Shown here in pieces: positions 53,222 through 61,685 of a stretch of 64,000 nt of DNA; position 1 is the stretch's first letter, and each line of letters starts with the position of its first letter. Origin of the DNA: Sedimentibacter hydroxybenzoicus DSM 7310 (lineage in GTDB: Bacteria > Bacillota > Clostridia > Tissierellales > Sedimentibacteraceae); assembly GCF_013403245.1 (NCBI RefSeq), contig NZ_JACBNQ010000017.1, positions 16,169 through 80,168 of the forward strand, given 5' to 3'. Under the pieces are notes generated by a model, which had not been told where the DNA came from, searched no databases, and saw only the letters and a program-made list of their open reading frames with translations. Both the position numbers and the translations under genes were made by a program.

Positions 53222-55039
53222 ATGAAAAAAGATATTTCGGATTTAAAGATAATTATCCCTTTTTCAAAGGGCTATCAATATTTAATTGTAATTTCTGCTG
53301 TTGCAACTATTATTAAGGTGGCTGCAAGCTTTGCTATGCCGCAAATTATAAGGTTTACTGTTGATTCCGTAATAGACAATGTTCCTTTTTCCTTCAATCA
53401 AACAATTATGTATTTTATTGAGTTGGTTGGCGGCAGAGAAGGTATCAGACAAAATTTATGGATAAGTGCCGCAATTATTTTAATTTTAGCAGTAATTACT
53501 TCGTTCAGTGATTTTATCGGAAGATATATCATCGCTAAAGGGACGGAAGGAATAATCAAAAATATAAGAAATAATTTGTATAATCATATTCAAAAATTAC
53601 CATACAGTTGGCACGTTAAGAATCAAACGGGAGATATTATACAAAGATCCACTTCAGATGTTGATGTTGTAAGAAATTTTATAAGCACTCAGCTGTCGGA
53701 AATGTTCAGAACAATTATGCTTGTTATCATATCATTGATTTTGATGTTTTCTATGAATGTTAAACTGACATTGATAGTTTTAATTTTTATACCGGTTGTA
53801 GTTTTATATTCGTCTATATTTTACGGTATATTGTCTAAGAAGTTTTTAACTGCGGATGAAGCGGAGGGTGAGCTTTTTACTGTTACACAGGAAAATCTGA
53901 CAGGTGTCAGAGTGGTCAGAGCTTTTGGAAGAGAAAAATATGAAATTGATAAATTTTCAGAAAAAAACAATAAATTTTCTGAGCTTTGGGTTAAGCTCGG
54001 TTACCAATTGGGATATTATTGGGGCATAGGAGATTTTGTAACGGGAAGTCTGGTTATGACTATAGTTATTGCGGGTTCAATTTTTGCTGTTGACGGTGCG
54101 ATAACATTGGGAGAATTTATGGCTTTTGCTTCTTATACTGCCATGATAGCATGGCCTCTGAGAAGTTTTGGAAGAATTCTCGGTGAATTAAGCAAGACAA
54201 AGGTTTCATTGGAAAGAATATGTGAAATATTCAGAGAGCAGGAAGAAACGGATGATTCTGATTCTTTAACGCCGGATATGAACAAGGATATAGAGTTTAA
54301 AAATGTAACATTTAGGTATGAAGGCAATACACCGATACTTGATGATTTGAGCTTTAAAATTGAAGCGGGAAGTACCTTTGCTATATTGGGAGGTACAGGC
54401 TCGGGGAAATCTACGTTGATGCATTTATTAAATCGTCTTTACGATTTGCCGGACGGCTGCGGCACCATAACTATTGGTGGTGTGGATATAAGAAAAATAA
54501 AAAGGGAAAGCTTAAGAAAAAATATAGGTATGGTGTTACAGGAACCATTTTTATTTTCGAAAACTATTAAGGAAAATATAGGTATTGTAGATTCCGATGC
54601 AGATATAAAACAAATAAAAGAGGTATCATCGATTGCTCACGTTGATGATGCAATAGAAAATTTTTCAAACGGCTACGATACAATTGTTGGTGAAAGAGGA
54701 GTAACATTATCGGGAGGACAGAAGCAGCGTGTTGCAATTGCAAGGATGCTATTGCAAAACACACCTATAATGGTTTTTGATGATTCACTGTCGGCTGTTG
54801 ATTCAGAAACTGATGCTAAAATTCGTGCCGCATTAAAAAACGGAAAGAAAAGTTCTACCGTAATTCTGATTTCACACCGCATTACAACTCTTATGCAGGC
54901 AGATATGATTTTAGTGCTGGATAGAGGCAAAGCGGCTGATATTGGGACTCATGAAGAATTATTAAGAAGAGACGGCATTTATAAAAATATTTATGATGTT
55001 CAGATGAATATTGCCGATGTTGACGGGACGGTGATTTAA
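53222..55039 (+). CDS. ABC exporter, half-transporter with degenerate ATPase site
   Basis: A 605-residue half-transporter: six transmembrane helices, then an ATPase domain with Walker A LGGTGSGKST and signature LSGGQKQRVA. The residue after Walker B is Asp instead of the catalytic Glu (FDDSLSAVD). This is the asymmetric partner of a heterodimeric exporter such as YheI/YheH (BmrCD) or TM287/288. The partner follows without a gap. Confidence 0.9.
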   Translation: MKKDISDLKIIIPFSKGYQYLIVISAVATIIKVAASFAMPQIIRFTVDSVIDNVPFSFNQTIMYFIELVGGREGIRQNLWISAAIILILAVITSFSDFIGRYIIAKGTEGIIKNIRNNLYNHIQKLPYSWHVKNQTGDIIQRSTSDVDVVRNFISTQLSEMFRTIMLVIISLILMFSMNVKLTLIVLIFIPVVVLYSSIFYGILSKKFLTADEAEGELFTVTQENLTGVRVVRAFGREKYEIDKFSEKNNKFSELWVKLGYQLGYYWGIGDFVTGSLVMTIVIAGSIFAVDGAITLGEFMAFASYTAMIAWPLRSFGRILGELSKTKVSLERICEIFREQEETDDSDSLTPDMNKDIEFKNVTFRYEGNTPILDDLSFKIEAGSTFAILGGTGSGKSTLMHLLNRLYDLPDGCGTITIGGVDIRKIKRESLRKNIGMVLQEPFLFSKTIKENIGIVDSDADIKQIKEVSSIAHVDDAIENFSNGYDTIVGERGVTLSGGQKQRVAIARMLLQNTPIMVFDDSLSAVDSETDAKIRAALKNGKKSSTVILISHRITTLMQADMILVLDRGKAADIGTHEELLRRDGIYKNIYDVQMNIADVDGTVI

Positions 55040-56866
55040 TTGAATTACTATGAAGATGATAACACCTATAAATCGCTTGACATTAAGCCCTGGCTTAAGT
55101 TAGGCAGATTTTTCAAGCCTTATAAAAACAAAATGATTGTCTTAGTTGTATTTATGCTTATTACTGCAGTAATGGATTTATCGTTGCCGTTATTTCAGAA
55201 ATATGCGGTTGATACATTTATTATACCTAAGACGACGGATGGATTAAGTAAGTTTATATTAATATACTCATTAGCATTATTGTTAATGACGCTTTCAGTC
55301 AATATCTTTGCCCGTATTGCTATCGTAATAGAAATGTATATCGGAAAGGATTTACGTGAGGAGATATTTGAACATTTGCAAAAATTATCTCTTTCTTATT
55401 ACAATCAAACACCTGTCGGCTATATATTGGCAAGGACCATGAGTGATACAAATAAAATCGGAACAATGATTGCATGGGGATTAGTTGATGTATTTTGGTC
55501 ATTTGCATATGTAATAGGTGCATTTGCTGCAATGATGTCATTAAATTTCAAGCTTGCAATGGTGGTTATGTCGGTTGTTCCGTTTATGGCGATAGTTACG
55601 GCTTATTTTCAGAAGAAGCTTCTTGTTTCCGGCAGGAGATTAAGGAAGGTTAATTCCAAAATGACAGGCAATTTCAATGAAGGAATAACCGGTGCAAGAA
55701 CTTCAAAAACTCTGGTTATTGAACATAAAAATCTGGATGAATTTAAATCTGTAAGCTTTGAAATGGAATCAACGGCTGTCAGAATGGCCAAATTAAACGC
55801 CATATACATTCCGATAATTGTTTTCTTCGGTTCGGTAACATCTTCCATCGTTTTAGCAAGAGGCGGACAGCTCACAATGAATCAAGTTATACAAATAGGT
55901 ACTTTATCGGCATTTTTATCATATGCAATAAACATTTTTGAACCTATACAAAACCTGGCAAGAATCTATTCCGAGATTGTTTCTCTGCAGGCAAACATAG
56001 AGAGGGTAACAGAGCTTCTCGATATGGAGCCATTAATAAATGATAGTCAGGAAGTTGTTGAAAAGTATGGAGATAACATAAATCCTAAGAAGGAAAACTG
56101 GGAGCATATAAAGGGTGAGATAGAGTTTAAAAATGTTACTTTTAAATATCCTGACGGTGATGAAGAGGTTCTAAAAAACTTCAACCTGCATATCAAGCCG
56201 GGAACCAATGTAGCAATAGTGGGAGAAACAGGAGCTGGAAAAAGCACCTTGGTTAATCTTGTATGTAGATTTTTTGAACCCACAGAGGGTGAAATACTAA
56301 TTGATGGAGTAAACTATAAGGAAAGGTCTCAGCTATGGCTGCATTCAAACATCGGATATGTTTTACAGAACCCTCATTTGTTTTCCGGAACGATTAAGGA
56401 AAACATACAGTATGGTAATCTTGATGCAACAGACGAGCAGGTAGTGAAAGCTGCGGAAATAGTTTCTGTTGATAAAATAGCACAAAAGCTTGAGGATGGA
56501 TATGAAAGTCAGGTCGGAGAAGGCGGGGATAAGCTTTCAACAGGAGAAAAGCAGCTTATATCCATAGCAAGAGCCATTCTGGCCGACCCTAAAATATTTG
56601 TATTGGATGAAGCAACATCTTCAATTGACACGGAGCTTGAAAGCTTAATACAAAAAGGAATATCGTATTTATTAAAGGGAAGAACCTCTTTTATAATTGC
56701 TCATAGATTATCAACAATTAAAAAAGCAGACATAATCTTGGTTGTTAAGGACGGAAAAATAGTTGAGCAAGGTACTCATGAGAATCTAATTAAAGCAAAG
56801 GGATATTATTATACTCTTTATACTAAACAGTTCGAAGAGGAACAAACCTTTGAGGTTTTAAAATAA
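55040..56866 (+). CDS. ABC exporter, half-transporter with canonical catalytic Glu
   Basis: A 608-residue half-transporter with Walker A VGETGAGKST, the Walker B Glu in VLDEATSSID and a divergent signature LSTGEKQLIS. Together with the upstream protein it makes a heterodimer with one active site. The start is TTG at 55040, one base after the previous stop, with GGTGAT upstream. Likely cargo is a drug, lipid or peptide. Confidence 0.9.
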   Translation: MNYYEDDNTYKSLDIKPWLKLGRFFKPYKNKMIVLVVFMLITAVMDLSLPLFQKYAVDTFIIPKTTDGLSKFILIYSLALLLMTLSVNIFARIAIVIEMYIGKDLREEIFEHLQKLSLSYYNQTPVGYILARTMSDTNKIGTMIAWGLVDVFWSFAYVIGAFAAMMSLNFKLAMVVMSVVPFMAIVTAYFQKKLLVSGRRLRKVNSKMTGNFNEGITGARTSKTLVIEHKNLDEFKSVSFEMESTAVRMAKLNAIYIPIIVFFGSVTSSIVLARGGQLTMNQVIQIGTLSAFLSYAINIFEPIQNLARIYSEIVSLQANIERVTELLDMEPLINDSQEVVEKYGDNINPKKENWEHIKGEIEFKNVTFKYPDGDEEVLKNFNLHIKPGTNVAIVGETGAGKSTLVNLVCRFFEPTEGEILIDGVNYKERSQLWLHSNIGYVLQNPHLFSGTIKENIQYGNLDATDEQVVKAAEIVSVDKIAQKLEDGYESQVGEGGDKLSTGEKQLISIARAILADPKIFVLDEATSSIDTELESLIQKGISYLLKGRTSFIIAHRLSTIKKADIILVVKDGKIVEQGTHENLIKAKGYYYTLYTKQFEEEQTFEVLK

Positions 56867-56886
56867 TTGATTACAAATTTTTAACA

Positions 56887-56915
56887 TTGACATAAAAATT
56901 TGTATATGTTATGAT
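56887..56915 (+). promoter_or_regulatory. Promoter of the SRP RNA
   Basis: TTGACA at 56887-56892, a 17-base spacer and TATGAT at 56910-56915. Confidence 0.75.
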
Positions 56916-56921
56916 TTTAAA

Positions 56922-57026
56922 TAACTCGGTCTCGCGCAACGAAATCCTGCGAACGTGTCAGGTCCGGAAGGAAGCAGCAATAAGTGGATCATTTCGTGTG
57001 ACGTGAGGGTGCCGAGTTATTTTTTT
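56922..57026 (+). ncRNA. ffs: Signal recognition particle RNA, small bacterial type (4.5S-like)
   Basis: The universal SRP domain IV loop is visible (GTCAGGTCCGGAAGGAAGCA, 20 bases). The ends AACTCGG and CCGAGTT pair, and a run of T follows, so the mature ends and terminator coincide. The length is about 100 bases, without an Alu domain. Confidence 0.95.
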
Positions 57027-57129
57027 ATTATTCTATCTGTCATCTGCATAAAATATCAAACTGTATCTTTTAAAGGGTACAGATGTGGATATAATATAAT
57101 TATAAGATATATATGCGGAGGTAATAAAT

Positions 57130-57645
57130 ATGAATGATAAAGTAATTAAAGATATGGTTTATACATCTTTGTTTGCTGCTTTAATATGCGTTGCAACTTT
57201 TATAATTAAGGTCCCATCCGTTGTTACAAATGGATATACACACTTAGGTGACGGTTTTATATTTATTGCCGTAACACTTTTAGGTAAGAAAAATGGTGCA
57301 TGGGCCGGTGCAATCGGGGCGTCCTTAGCCGACTTTATCGGTGGATACAGCTTTTATGCGTTACCAACATTTATAATAAAATTTGTCATGGGATATATAA
57401 TGGGTACAATTATAGAGAAGTTACCGGATATCAAGCATAAAAGAATTATAGGCTCTGCAGTGGGGAGCTTATGGCAGATATTTGCTTATTATGTAGTAGG
57501 TTCGTTAATGGTTGGTAATTTTATTTCAACATTAGTCGAAATACCGGGCAACACTATACAATCAGTAGCGGGTATAATAGTAGCGGTTGCGTTTACGGGA
57601 GTATTTAAGCATACACCTATAGGAAAAAATATGTTAGAATGTTAA
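57130..57645 (+). CDS. ECF transporter S component
   Basis: A 171-residue membrane protein with five to six helices, of the substrate-binding (S) component type: FAALICVATFIIKVPSV, then GDGFIFIAVTLLGKKNGAWA (20 residues) and IGASLADFIGGY. The A, A' and T parts are not here, so it uses a shared energising module. The vitamin is not identifiable; no riboswitch is seen in the leader. GGAGG precedes the ATG. Confidence 0.82.
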   Translation: MNDKVIKDMVYTSLFAALICVATFIIKVPSVVTNGYTHLGDGFIFIAVTLLGKKNGAWAGAIGASLADFIGGYSFYALPTFIIKFVMGYIMGTIIEKLPDIKHKRIIGSAVGSLWQIFAYYVVGSLMVGNFISTLVEIPGNTIQSVAGIIVAVAFTGVFKHTPIGKNMLEC

Positions 57646-57716
57646 TATAAAAAACTGGGTCAAAATTAGCGGGTTTGTCAATAATCTGAGAAGATAATTA
57701 AATAATTAATTATCTT

Positions 57717-57750
57717 CTTCCAAAATAACTTTGTTATTTTGGAAGTTTTA
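57717..57750. terminator. Terminator between the ECF S gene and the holin gene
   Basis: CTTCCAAAATAAC at 57717-57729 and its perfect complement at 57733-57745, followed by TTTTAT. A second AT-rich palindrome (AAGATAATTAA ... TTAATTATCTT) lies just before it. Confidence 0.75.
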
Positions 57751-57758
57751 TAATAAAC

Positions 57759-57983
57759 TTACTTATTTAAATAATCCTTTATTTGTTCAACATCATTTTT
57801 TATATCTTCAACAACATTTAGCTTGTCGGTTAATGCCGAAATGATATTTTGGTAATTCTTTTCTCTTTCTTCTTGTCTTAGGTCTCTTTTTTCTTGAGTT
57901 TTTATTATGTAAAAAATCAAAACTACACATAGCAGTGTCCATATTCCTTGAGTTGCAGCTATTTCAATTATTTTTTCTTCCAT
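57759..57983 (-). CDS. UviB/BhlA-like holin
   Basis: A 74-residue protein with one N-terminal transmembrane helix (GIWTLLCVVLIFYII) followed by a charged coiled-coil (NYQNIISALTDKLNVVEDIK, 20 residues). The pattern is that of the BhlA/UviB family, linked to bacteriocin release. The better start is the second ATG, with AGGAGG 5 bases upstream. It lies downstream of, and on the same strand as, a UviA-like sigma gene, as uviB follows uviA in the Clostridium perfringens bacteriocin plasmid. Confidence 0.82.
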   Translation of the reverse strand: MEEKIIEIAATQGIWTLLCVVLIFYIIKTQEKRDLRQEEREKNYQNIISALTDKLNVVEDIKNDVEQIKDYLNK

Positions 57984-58009
57984 CATATCCTCCTGTCTTT
58001 ATATGAAAT

Positions 58010-58537
58010 TTATGATTTTTCACATATTTCCTTTATAATGCTTATTCCTCTATTTTTTGCTCTATTGACAGCTTGTCTTGAAATACCCAGACTTATTGCT
58101 ATTTCCTGGTCTGAAAATCCGTATATGTACTTTAATATTATTATCTTTTTTTGAAGATTGGTTAAATATTGAAAGTAATCATATTCGAGGTTGCTTAATT
58201 CATCATCATAATAAGGAATATCATTTATAAAAGTATTTTCATCATCCAAATAAATAATTTGAGGTGAGTCTTTTTGTGCTTTAGATAAATTTATGCATGT
58301 GTTTGTAAAAAATTTATCAATATAATTTACAATTGCTCCGTCATTTTTGGAAGACATTCTGTCTATGTCAGTATTTTTTATGAATTCTAAAAATTTTATT
58401 GTAATATCAGTAACTGAAGTTTCGTAGTGCAAGCTTCTGCCACACTTTTTTATTTTAGGTAAAAACATATTGTAAAGTACCAATACAGCATCCTCATTCC
58501 CCATTTGTGCAGCTTTAAAAACTGAGAATAAACTCAT
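58010..58537 (-). CDS. UviA/TcdR/BotR-like alternative sigma factor
   Basis: A 175-residue sigma factor of about the size of the toxin/bacteriocin (group V) sigma factors of clostridia. Region 2 is diverged (ITIKFLEFIKN), and region 4 has a clear helix-turn-helix (YGFSDQEIAISLGISRQAVN, 20 residues). GGGAGGAG precedes the ATG. Its promoter (TTTACA-N17-GTCCTT) resembles those read by this sigma family and not sigma-A, so it probably drives its own gene. Confidence 0.8.
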   Translation of the reverse strand: MSLFSVFKAAQMGNEDAVLVLYNMFLPKIKKCGRSLHYETSVTDITIKFLEFIKNTDIDRMSSKNDGAIVNYIDKFFTNTCINLSKAQKDSPQIIYLDDENTFINDIPYYDDELSNLEYDYFQYLTNLQKKIIILKYIYGFSDQEIAISLGISRQAVNRAKNRGISIIKEICEKS

Positions 58538-58572
58538 ATTATCTCCTCCCTGTAAAAATCCGCTTGAATATT

Positions 58573-58601
58573 AAGGACAAGTAAGAAAGGGAATTTGTAA
58601 A
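58573..58601 (-). promoter_or_regulatory. Non-sigma-A promoter of the sigma gene (TTTACA-N17-GTCCTT)
   Basis: On the minus strand TTTACA (58601-58596), 17 bases, then GTCCTT (58578-58573), 35 bases before the ATG. TTTACA is the -35 box of TcdR/UviA-type sigma factors. An almost identical promoter precedes the gene at 60756. Confidence 0.65.
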
Positions 58602-58653
58602 CCTGCCCTAAGAATTTTCACAAAGGGGAAATATTAAATTTTGAGTACTAAAA

Positions 58654-58706
58654 AAGACGCATTTCAAGCTTCATGCCTATTCAGCATTAAGCCGCAAATA
58701 CGTCTT
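58654..58706 (-). terminator. Imperfect hairpin, terminator-like on the minus strand
   Basis: AAGACG at 58654 pairs with CGTCTT ending 58706 (with ATTT and GCTT pairs inside). On the minus strand the stem is followed by six T. The surrounding 58602-59113 gap is AT-rich and otherwise shows only a 26-codon minus-strand ORF at 58742-58822. Confidence 0.4.
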
Positions 58707-59113
58707 ATTTATTGTAATATATTATTAATTATATTGTGTTGTCATGGCTTAATTGAATAAATTTGAAAAGCCAATTGAAGTAAATTATGTAATTTGATTT
58801 TTTTAATTATAATTATAGCCATATCCTGTATATTTTCTCCTGAACTCCTATTTTTCTTTAAATTAATTTTAATAAATTTTACAGTTTAATTCAATAGTAG
58901 GGTGACAAACAGTATGTTTTTTTATATACATAACATCTGCATTATATGTAAAAAAATATTTTGAATTAATTTTAGAAATGATATATTTTAAAGAATAATA
59001 TAGTTTTGTGTTCTACATGGAACTTTTTCATTTGAAAAACGTCTATTAAAATAAGAAAGGGGTAATAGTAAAAGAATTAATAAGTTTATACCTAAGAACA
59101 GGGGGGATATAAT

Positions 59114-59824
59114 ATGATGTACAGACTTTTGCTATGTGATGATAATGAAGAACATCTGAATATTTTGGAAGAGCATATTAAAAATGTGCTTGAAGATAAG
59201 CAAGTATCATATACATTCCACAAAACAATGTCAGGTGTAGAATCAGTTGAGATGTATATGAAAAGAAAATACGATTTGGTTTTTATGGATATAATGATGC
59301 CGGGAATAAGTGGAATTGATATCTCAAAAAAAATACTTGAAATTGATCCGAATGCCATAATAATTTATGTTACATCATCTATTGACTATGCTGTCAAAGC
59401 TTTTGAACAATTTGCATTTCACTATTTAGTTAAGCCCATAAGTGAAGAGGCTCTTGGGTTAGTATTTGAAAAAGCATTTGAGAAAATTGAAAAGAATATT
59501 CTATATAATAACGAAAAGAGCTTTTTTGTTATTAAGAAAAATGGGAAGGAAATAAAGATTATAGATAGAGATGTCCTATATTTTGAAAAAGAGAATAATT
59601 ACATCAATATTCAGATGGAAAATCATAAAAATGAAACAGTACGTATGACTTTTAAGGAACTTGAGAATATTATTGATATGGAATTGTATTTGAGATGTCA
59701 CAATGGCTTCATAGTCAATAAATCAAAAATAAAATCTGTGTCAACAAAGGAAATAGGACTATTTGTTACAGATGCAAAGATTCCTGTAGGCAGGAAGTAT
59801 AAAAAAAGTCTAATGGGTTTTTAA
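59114..59824 (+). CDS. LytTR-family response regulator (AgrA/ComE-like), orphan
   Basis: A 236-residue protein with a receiver domain (LLCDDNEEH, phospho-Asp in VFMDIMMPG, Lys in HYLVKPI) and a LytTR DNA-binding domain (~140-236: VLYFEKENNYINI, RCHNGFIVNKSKI). Such regulators control peptide-sensing bacteriocin and virulence systems. No histidine kinase is adjacent. GGGGGGAT precedes two ATGs, 59114 and 59117. Confidence 0.92.
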   Translation: MMYRLLLCDDNEEHLNILEEHIKNVLEDKQVSYTFHKTMSGVESVEMYMKRKYDLVFMDIMMPGISGIDISKKILEIDPNAIIIYVTSSIDYAVKAFEQFAFHYLVKPISEEALGLVFEKAFEKIEKNILYNNEKSFFVIKKNGKEIKIIDRDVLYFEKENNYINIQMENHKNETVRMTFKELENIIDMELYLRCHNGFIVNKSKIKSVSTKEIGLFVTDAKIPVGRKYKKSLMGF

Positions 59825-59888
59825 AAAAATAAAAGCATATGGAAAAATGTCATTTATATAAAAAATCTTGCTTTTTATATAAAGTAAA

Positions 59889-59917
59889 TTGTTTAAATGA
59901 TTATCATATAGTATAAT
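59889..59917 (+). promoter_or_regulatory. Sigma-A promoter of the small membrane protein
   Basis: TTGTTT at 59889-59894, a 17-base spacer and a perfect TATAAT at 59912-59917. A 12-bp palindrome (59853-59864 with 59872-59883) lies immediately upstream and may end the regulator transcript or be an operator. Confidence 0.65.
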
Positions 59918-59938
59918 TTATTGAGTAAGGTGAAAGGA

Positions 59939-60202
59939 ATGATTAAAACAATGGATAATACAATTTTTGTTTTTGCATTTGTTTTGGTAATGATAATTAT
60001 CACTATTATATTATATTTTTATACTAAGAATAAAAAAGGTAAGCCCATAGCTAATAAGAAATTAACATTAGCCATAAGTTACACAATTTCTGTACTTTTT
60101 ATATATTTTATTTTAAGAAAAGTCTTTGATATTGATAGTATAAATCCTATCATGCCTATGGTGGTTGCAATTCCTTTTTATTATTTAAGTTACAAACGTT
60201 AG
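59939..60202 (+). CDS. Small three-helix membrane protein
   Basis: An 87-residue protein with about three hydrophobic segments (FVFAFVLVMIIITIILYFY, ISYTISVLFIYFIL, MPMVVAIPFYYL) separated by Lys-rich loops. ATG 59939 follows AAGGTG. I recognise no family. Lying beside a bacteriocin-type regulator set, it could be an immunity protein; that is a guess from size and topology. Confidence 0.65.
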   Translation: MIKTMDNTIFVFAFVLVMIIITIILYFYTKNKKGKPIANKKLTLAISYTISVLFIYFILRKVFDIDSINPIMPMVVAIPFYYLSYKR

Positions 60203-60251
60203 TGTGTTATGATTAAAAAGTATGGATTTATATTTATTATCTATTGTCAAG

Positions 60252-60292
60252 AAACTAATGATAAACCCGCTGAGCGGGTTTATCATTAGTTT
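60252..60292. terminator. Very strong bidirectional terminator (20-bp stem)
   Basis: Two perfectly complementary 20-base arms (60252-60271 and 60273-60292) surround a single base, so the real loop includes neighbouring bases. It separates two convergent genes. Confidence 0.85.
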
Positions 60293-60315
60293 GAATAATT
60301 TTGCTACTTGTTTCA

Positions 60316-60756
60316 TTATAGATAACCTAAATATGCTGCAAGATTGTTGTTAGATATAAAAGTTGTTCCAGTACTAGACCAGGATCTTATATCCCTTAGT
60401 TCTCTTTTTGAGATATTGCCATTAGTTAAATCGTTTATTGTTGCAAATACAAACTCTTCTTCAAACTCAATAATTACATATTCGTTATTATTTAAGGTGT
60501 TAGCTATTGACTGAAGTTTATTTGCAACTATTTGTTTTCTTGTTGGTGCTGCAGTTAGCAGACCTAAAGCAGTACCTGCTGTAAAAAACAATGGACCAGC
60601 AACGAACAATCCTGGGGCACCTATCGCTGTTGAAAGAAGAAGTATTGTCCAAGAATTTAGACCCGAATTTGAAAGGTTCGTAATCATTTGTAATACTCCA
60701 GTCTTAGAAATTGAAAGATATGTGCTACCAAGTCGTCTTGTCTCTGTAGATGACAT
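60316..60756 (-). CDS. 146-residue protein with hydrophobic hairpin, candidate bacteriocin/toxin
   Basis: No signal peptide and no recognisable family. Residues ~35-70 form a Gly/Ala/Leu-rich hydrophobic hairpin (SWTILLLSTAIGAPGLFVAG then PLFFTAGTALGLLTAAP). An amphipathic, Asn-rich second half has an acidic cluster (VIIEFEEEF). AGGAGG precedes the ATG. Its promoter (TTTACA-N17-GTCTTT) closely matches that of the UviA-like sigma gene, so the two are probably co-regulated. By analogy with sigma-plus-holin toxin loci it may be the exported product; this is inference. Confidence 0.7.
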   Translation of the reverse strand: MSSTETRRLGSTYLSISKTGVLQMITNLSNSGLNSWTILLLSTAIGAPGLFVAGPLFFTAGTALGLLTAAPTRKQIVANKLQSIANTLNNNEYVIIEFEEEFVFATINDLTNGNISKRELRDIRSWSSTGTTFISNNNLAAYLGYL

Positions 60757-60860
60757 AATGTATTCCTCCTTATATAATTTTTTAGACTATATTAATTTAA
60801 AAGAATACAATCCGGATTTTTAAAAATAAACTTTCAAGTTAATATGGTCTTGTAATATAT

Positions 60861-60889
60861 AAAGACAAATTTCATATGTCATTTGTAAA
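60861..60889 (-). promoter_or_regulatory. Non-sigma-A promoter of the 146-residue protein gene (TTTACA-N17-GTCTTT)
   Basis: On the minus strand TTTACA (60889-60884), 17 bases, GTCTTT (60866-60861). It differs from the sigma gene's promoter at only one base of the two boxes and also shares AAAT right after the -35 and TT before the -10. The leader is about 100 bases. The rest of the gap 60890-61087 shows nothing clear. Confidence 0.65.
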
Positions 60890-61087
60890 CATGAATACAT
60901 TTACTCTATTAAATTAAAAAATTAAGGGAATCAAAAGAGTACGAGACATTGATTATATAAAATAAAACAGGAGATAATTAAATTGCCTCCTGCCGGATTT
61001 ATCATTCAAAAAAAATTATTGATATCAAATCAGCCCCATCATATGATTCGGTTCCTGCTGATTTGGAAATTACATAGTTATCTATTG

Positions 61088-61639
61088 TTATTTCACAGTT
61101 CTCTTCAAATGGTTCTGTTCTGCTATATCTTTTGCACTTTCATAATCAAAGTGTATGGAACCTTGTTTTCTTATATCATCATCATGGATTGGAAGCTTTT
61201 TGATTCCTTCCTCGTCAGCAACAAAATATATCATATTGACGCCATATCCCTCATCGAAATAGGATATTAATTTCCCAGTTAATGTGGTTTCACCTGTAAA
61301 TTCACACGTAATTCTGAATAATTCATCGGGAGCATCCTGAGTTGTGATGTATTGAATTCCAATGCTCTCAGCAGTCATACCCTTTATAGTATCACCTTCG
61401 AAAACTCTAACGAGTTCATCACCATCACGGAAATATCCATAGGTGTAATTTTTTCGTACAGAATCTTTTCCGTCCGAACTTTTACCATATCTGAAGCTTA
61501 TGCTGTGTGGATTTTTAACATCAGTTATTAACTCGAATTCATTAAGATTATCGCCTTTATTTTCTTTTAATCCATAAGAAAATTCATCTGTTGTCAGCAG
61601 TTTTATTTTTGATAATTCATCGTATCCAAAAAAGTAAAT
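61088..61639 (-). pseudogene. 5'-truncated gene of unknown function
   Basis: The frame is open from 61639 to the stop at 61088 (184 codons), but no usable start with ribosome binding site is present in its first half; the first ATG is at 61378. The upstream part has good coding character (ITDVKNPHSISFRYGKSSDG, 20 residues), so the N-terminus has probably been lost or moved to another frame. The acidic, beta-rich sequence resembles secreted Clostridia proteins. Family not recognised. Confidence 0.5.
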
Positions 61640-61685
61640 TTATTGAACCTAGTTTTTTTATTATTTACCTATCATATTCGGTTCA

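Noticed and set aside
56955..57137. Plus-strand ORF of 60 codons
   Set aside because: It lies inside and just after the SRP RNA gene; the conserved RNA explains the sequence.
58878..58906. TTTACA-N17-GGTGAC upstream of the LytTR regulator
   Set aside because: The -35 box matches the UviA-type promoters but the -10 region does not fit GTCYTT.
60983..61270. Plus-strand ORF of 95 codons
   Set aside because: It lies opposite the minus-strand coding-like frame at 61088-61639, starts in a poor context and has composition typical of an antisense shadow.
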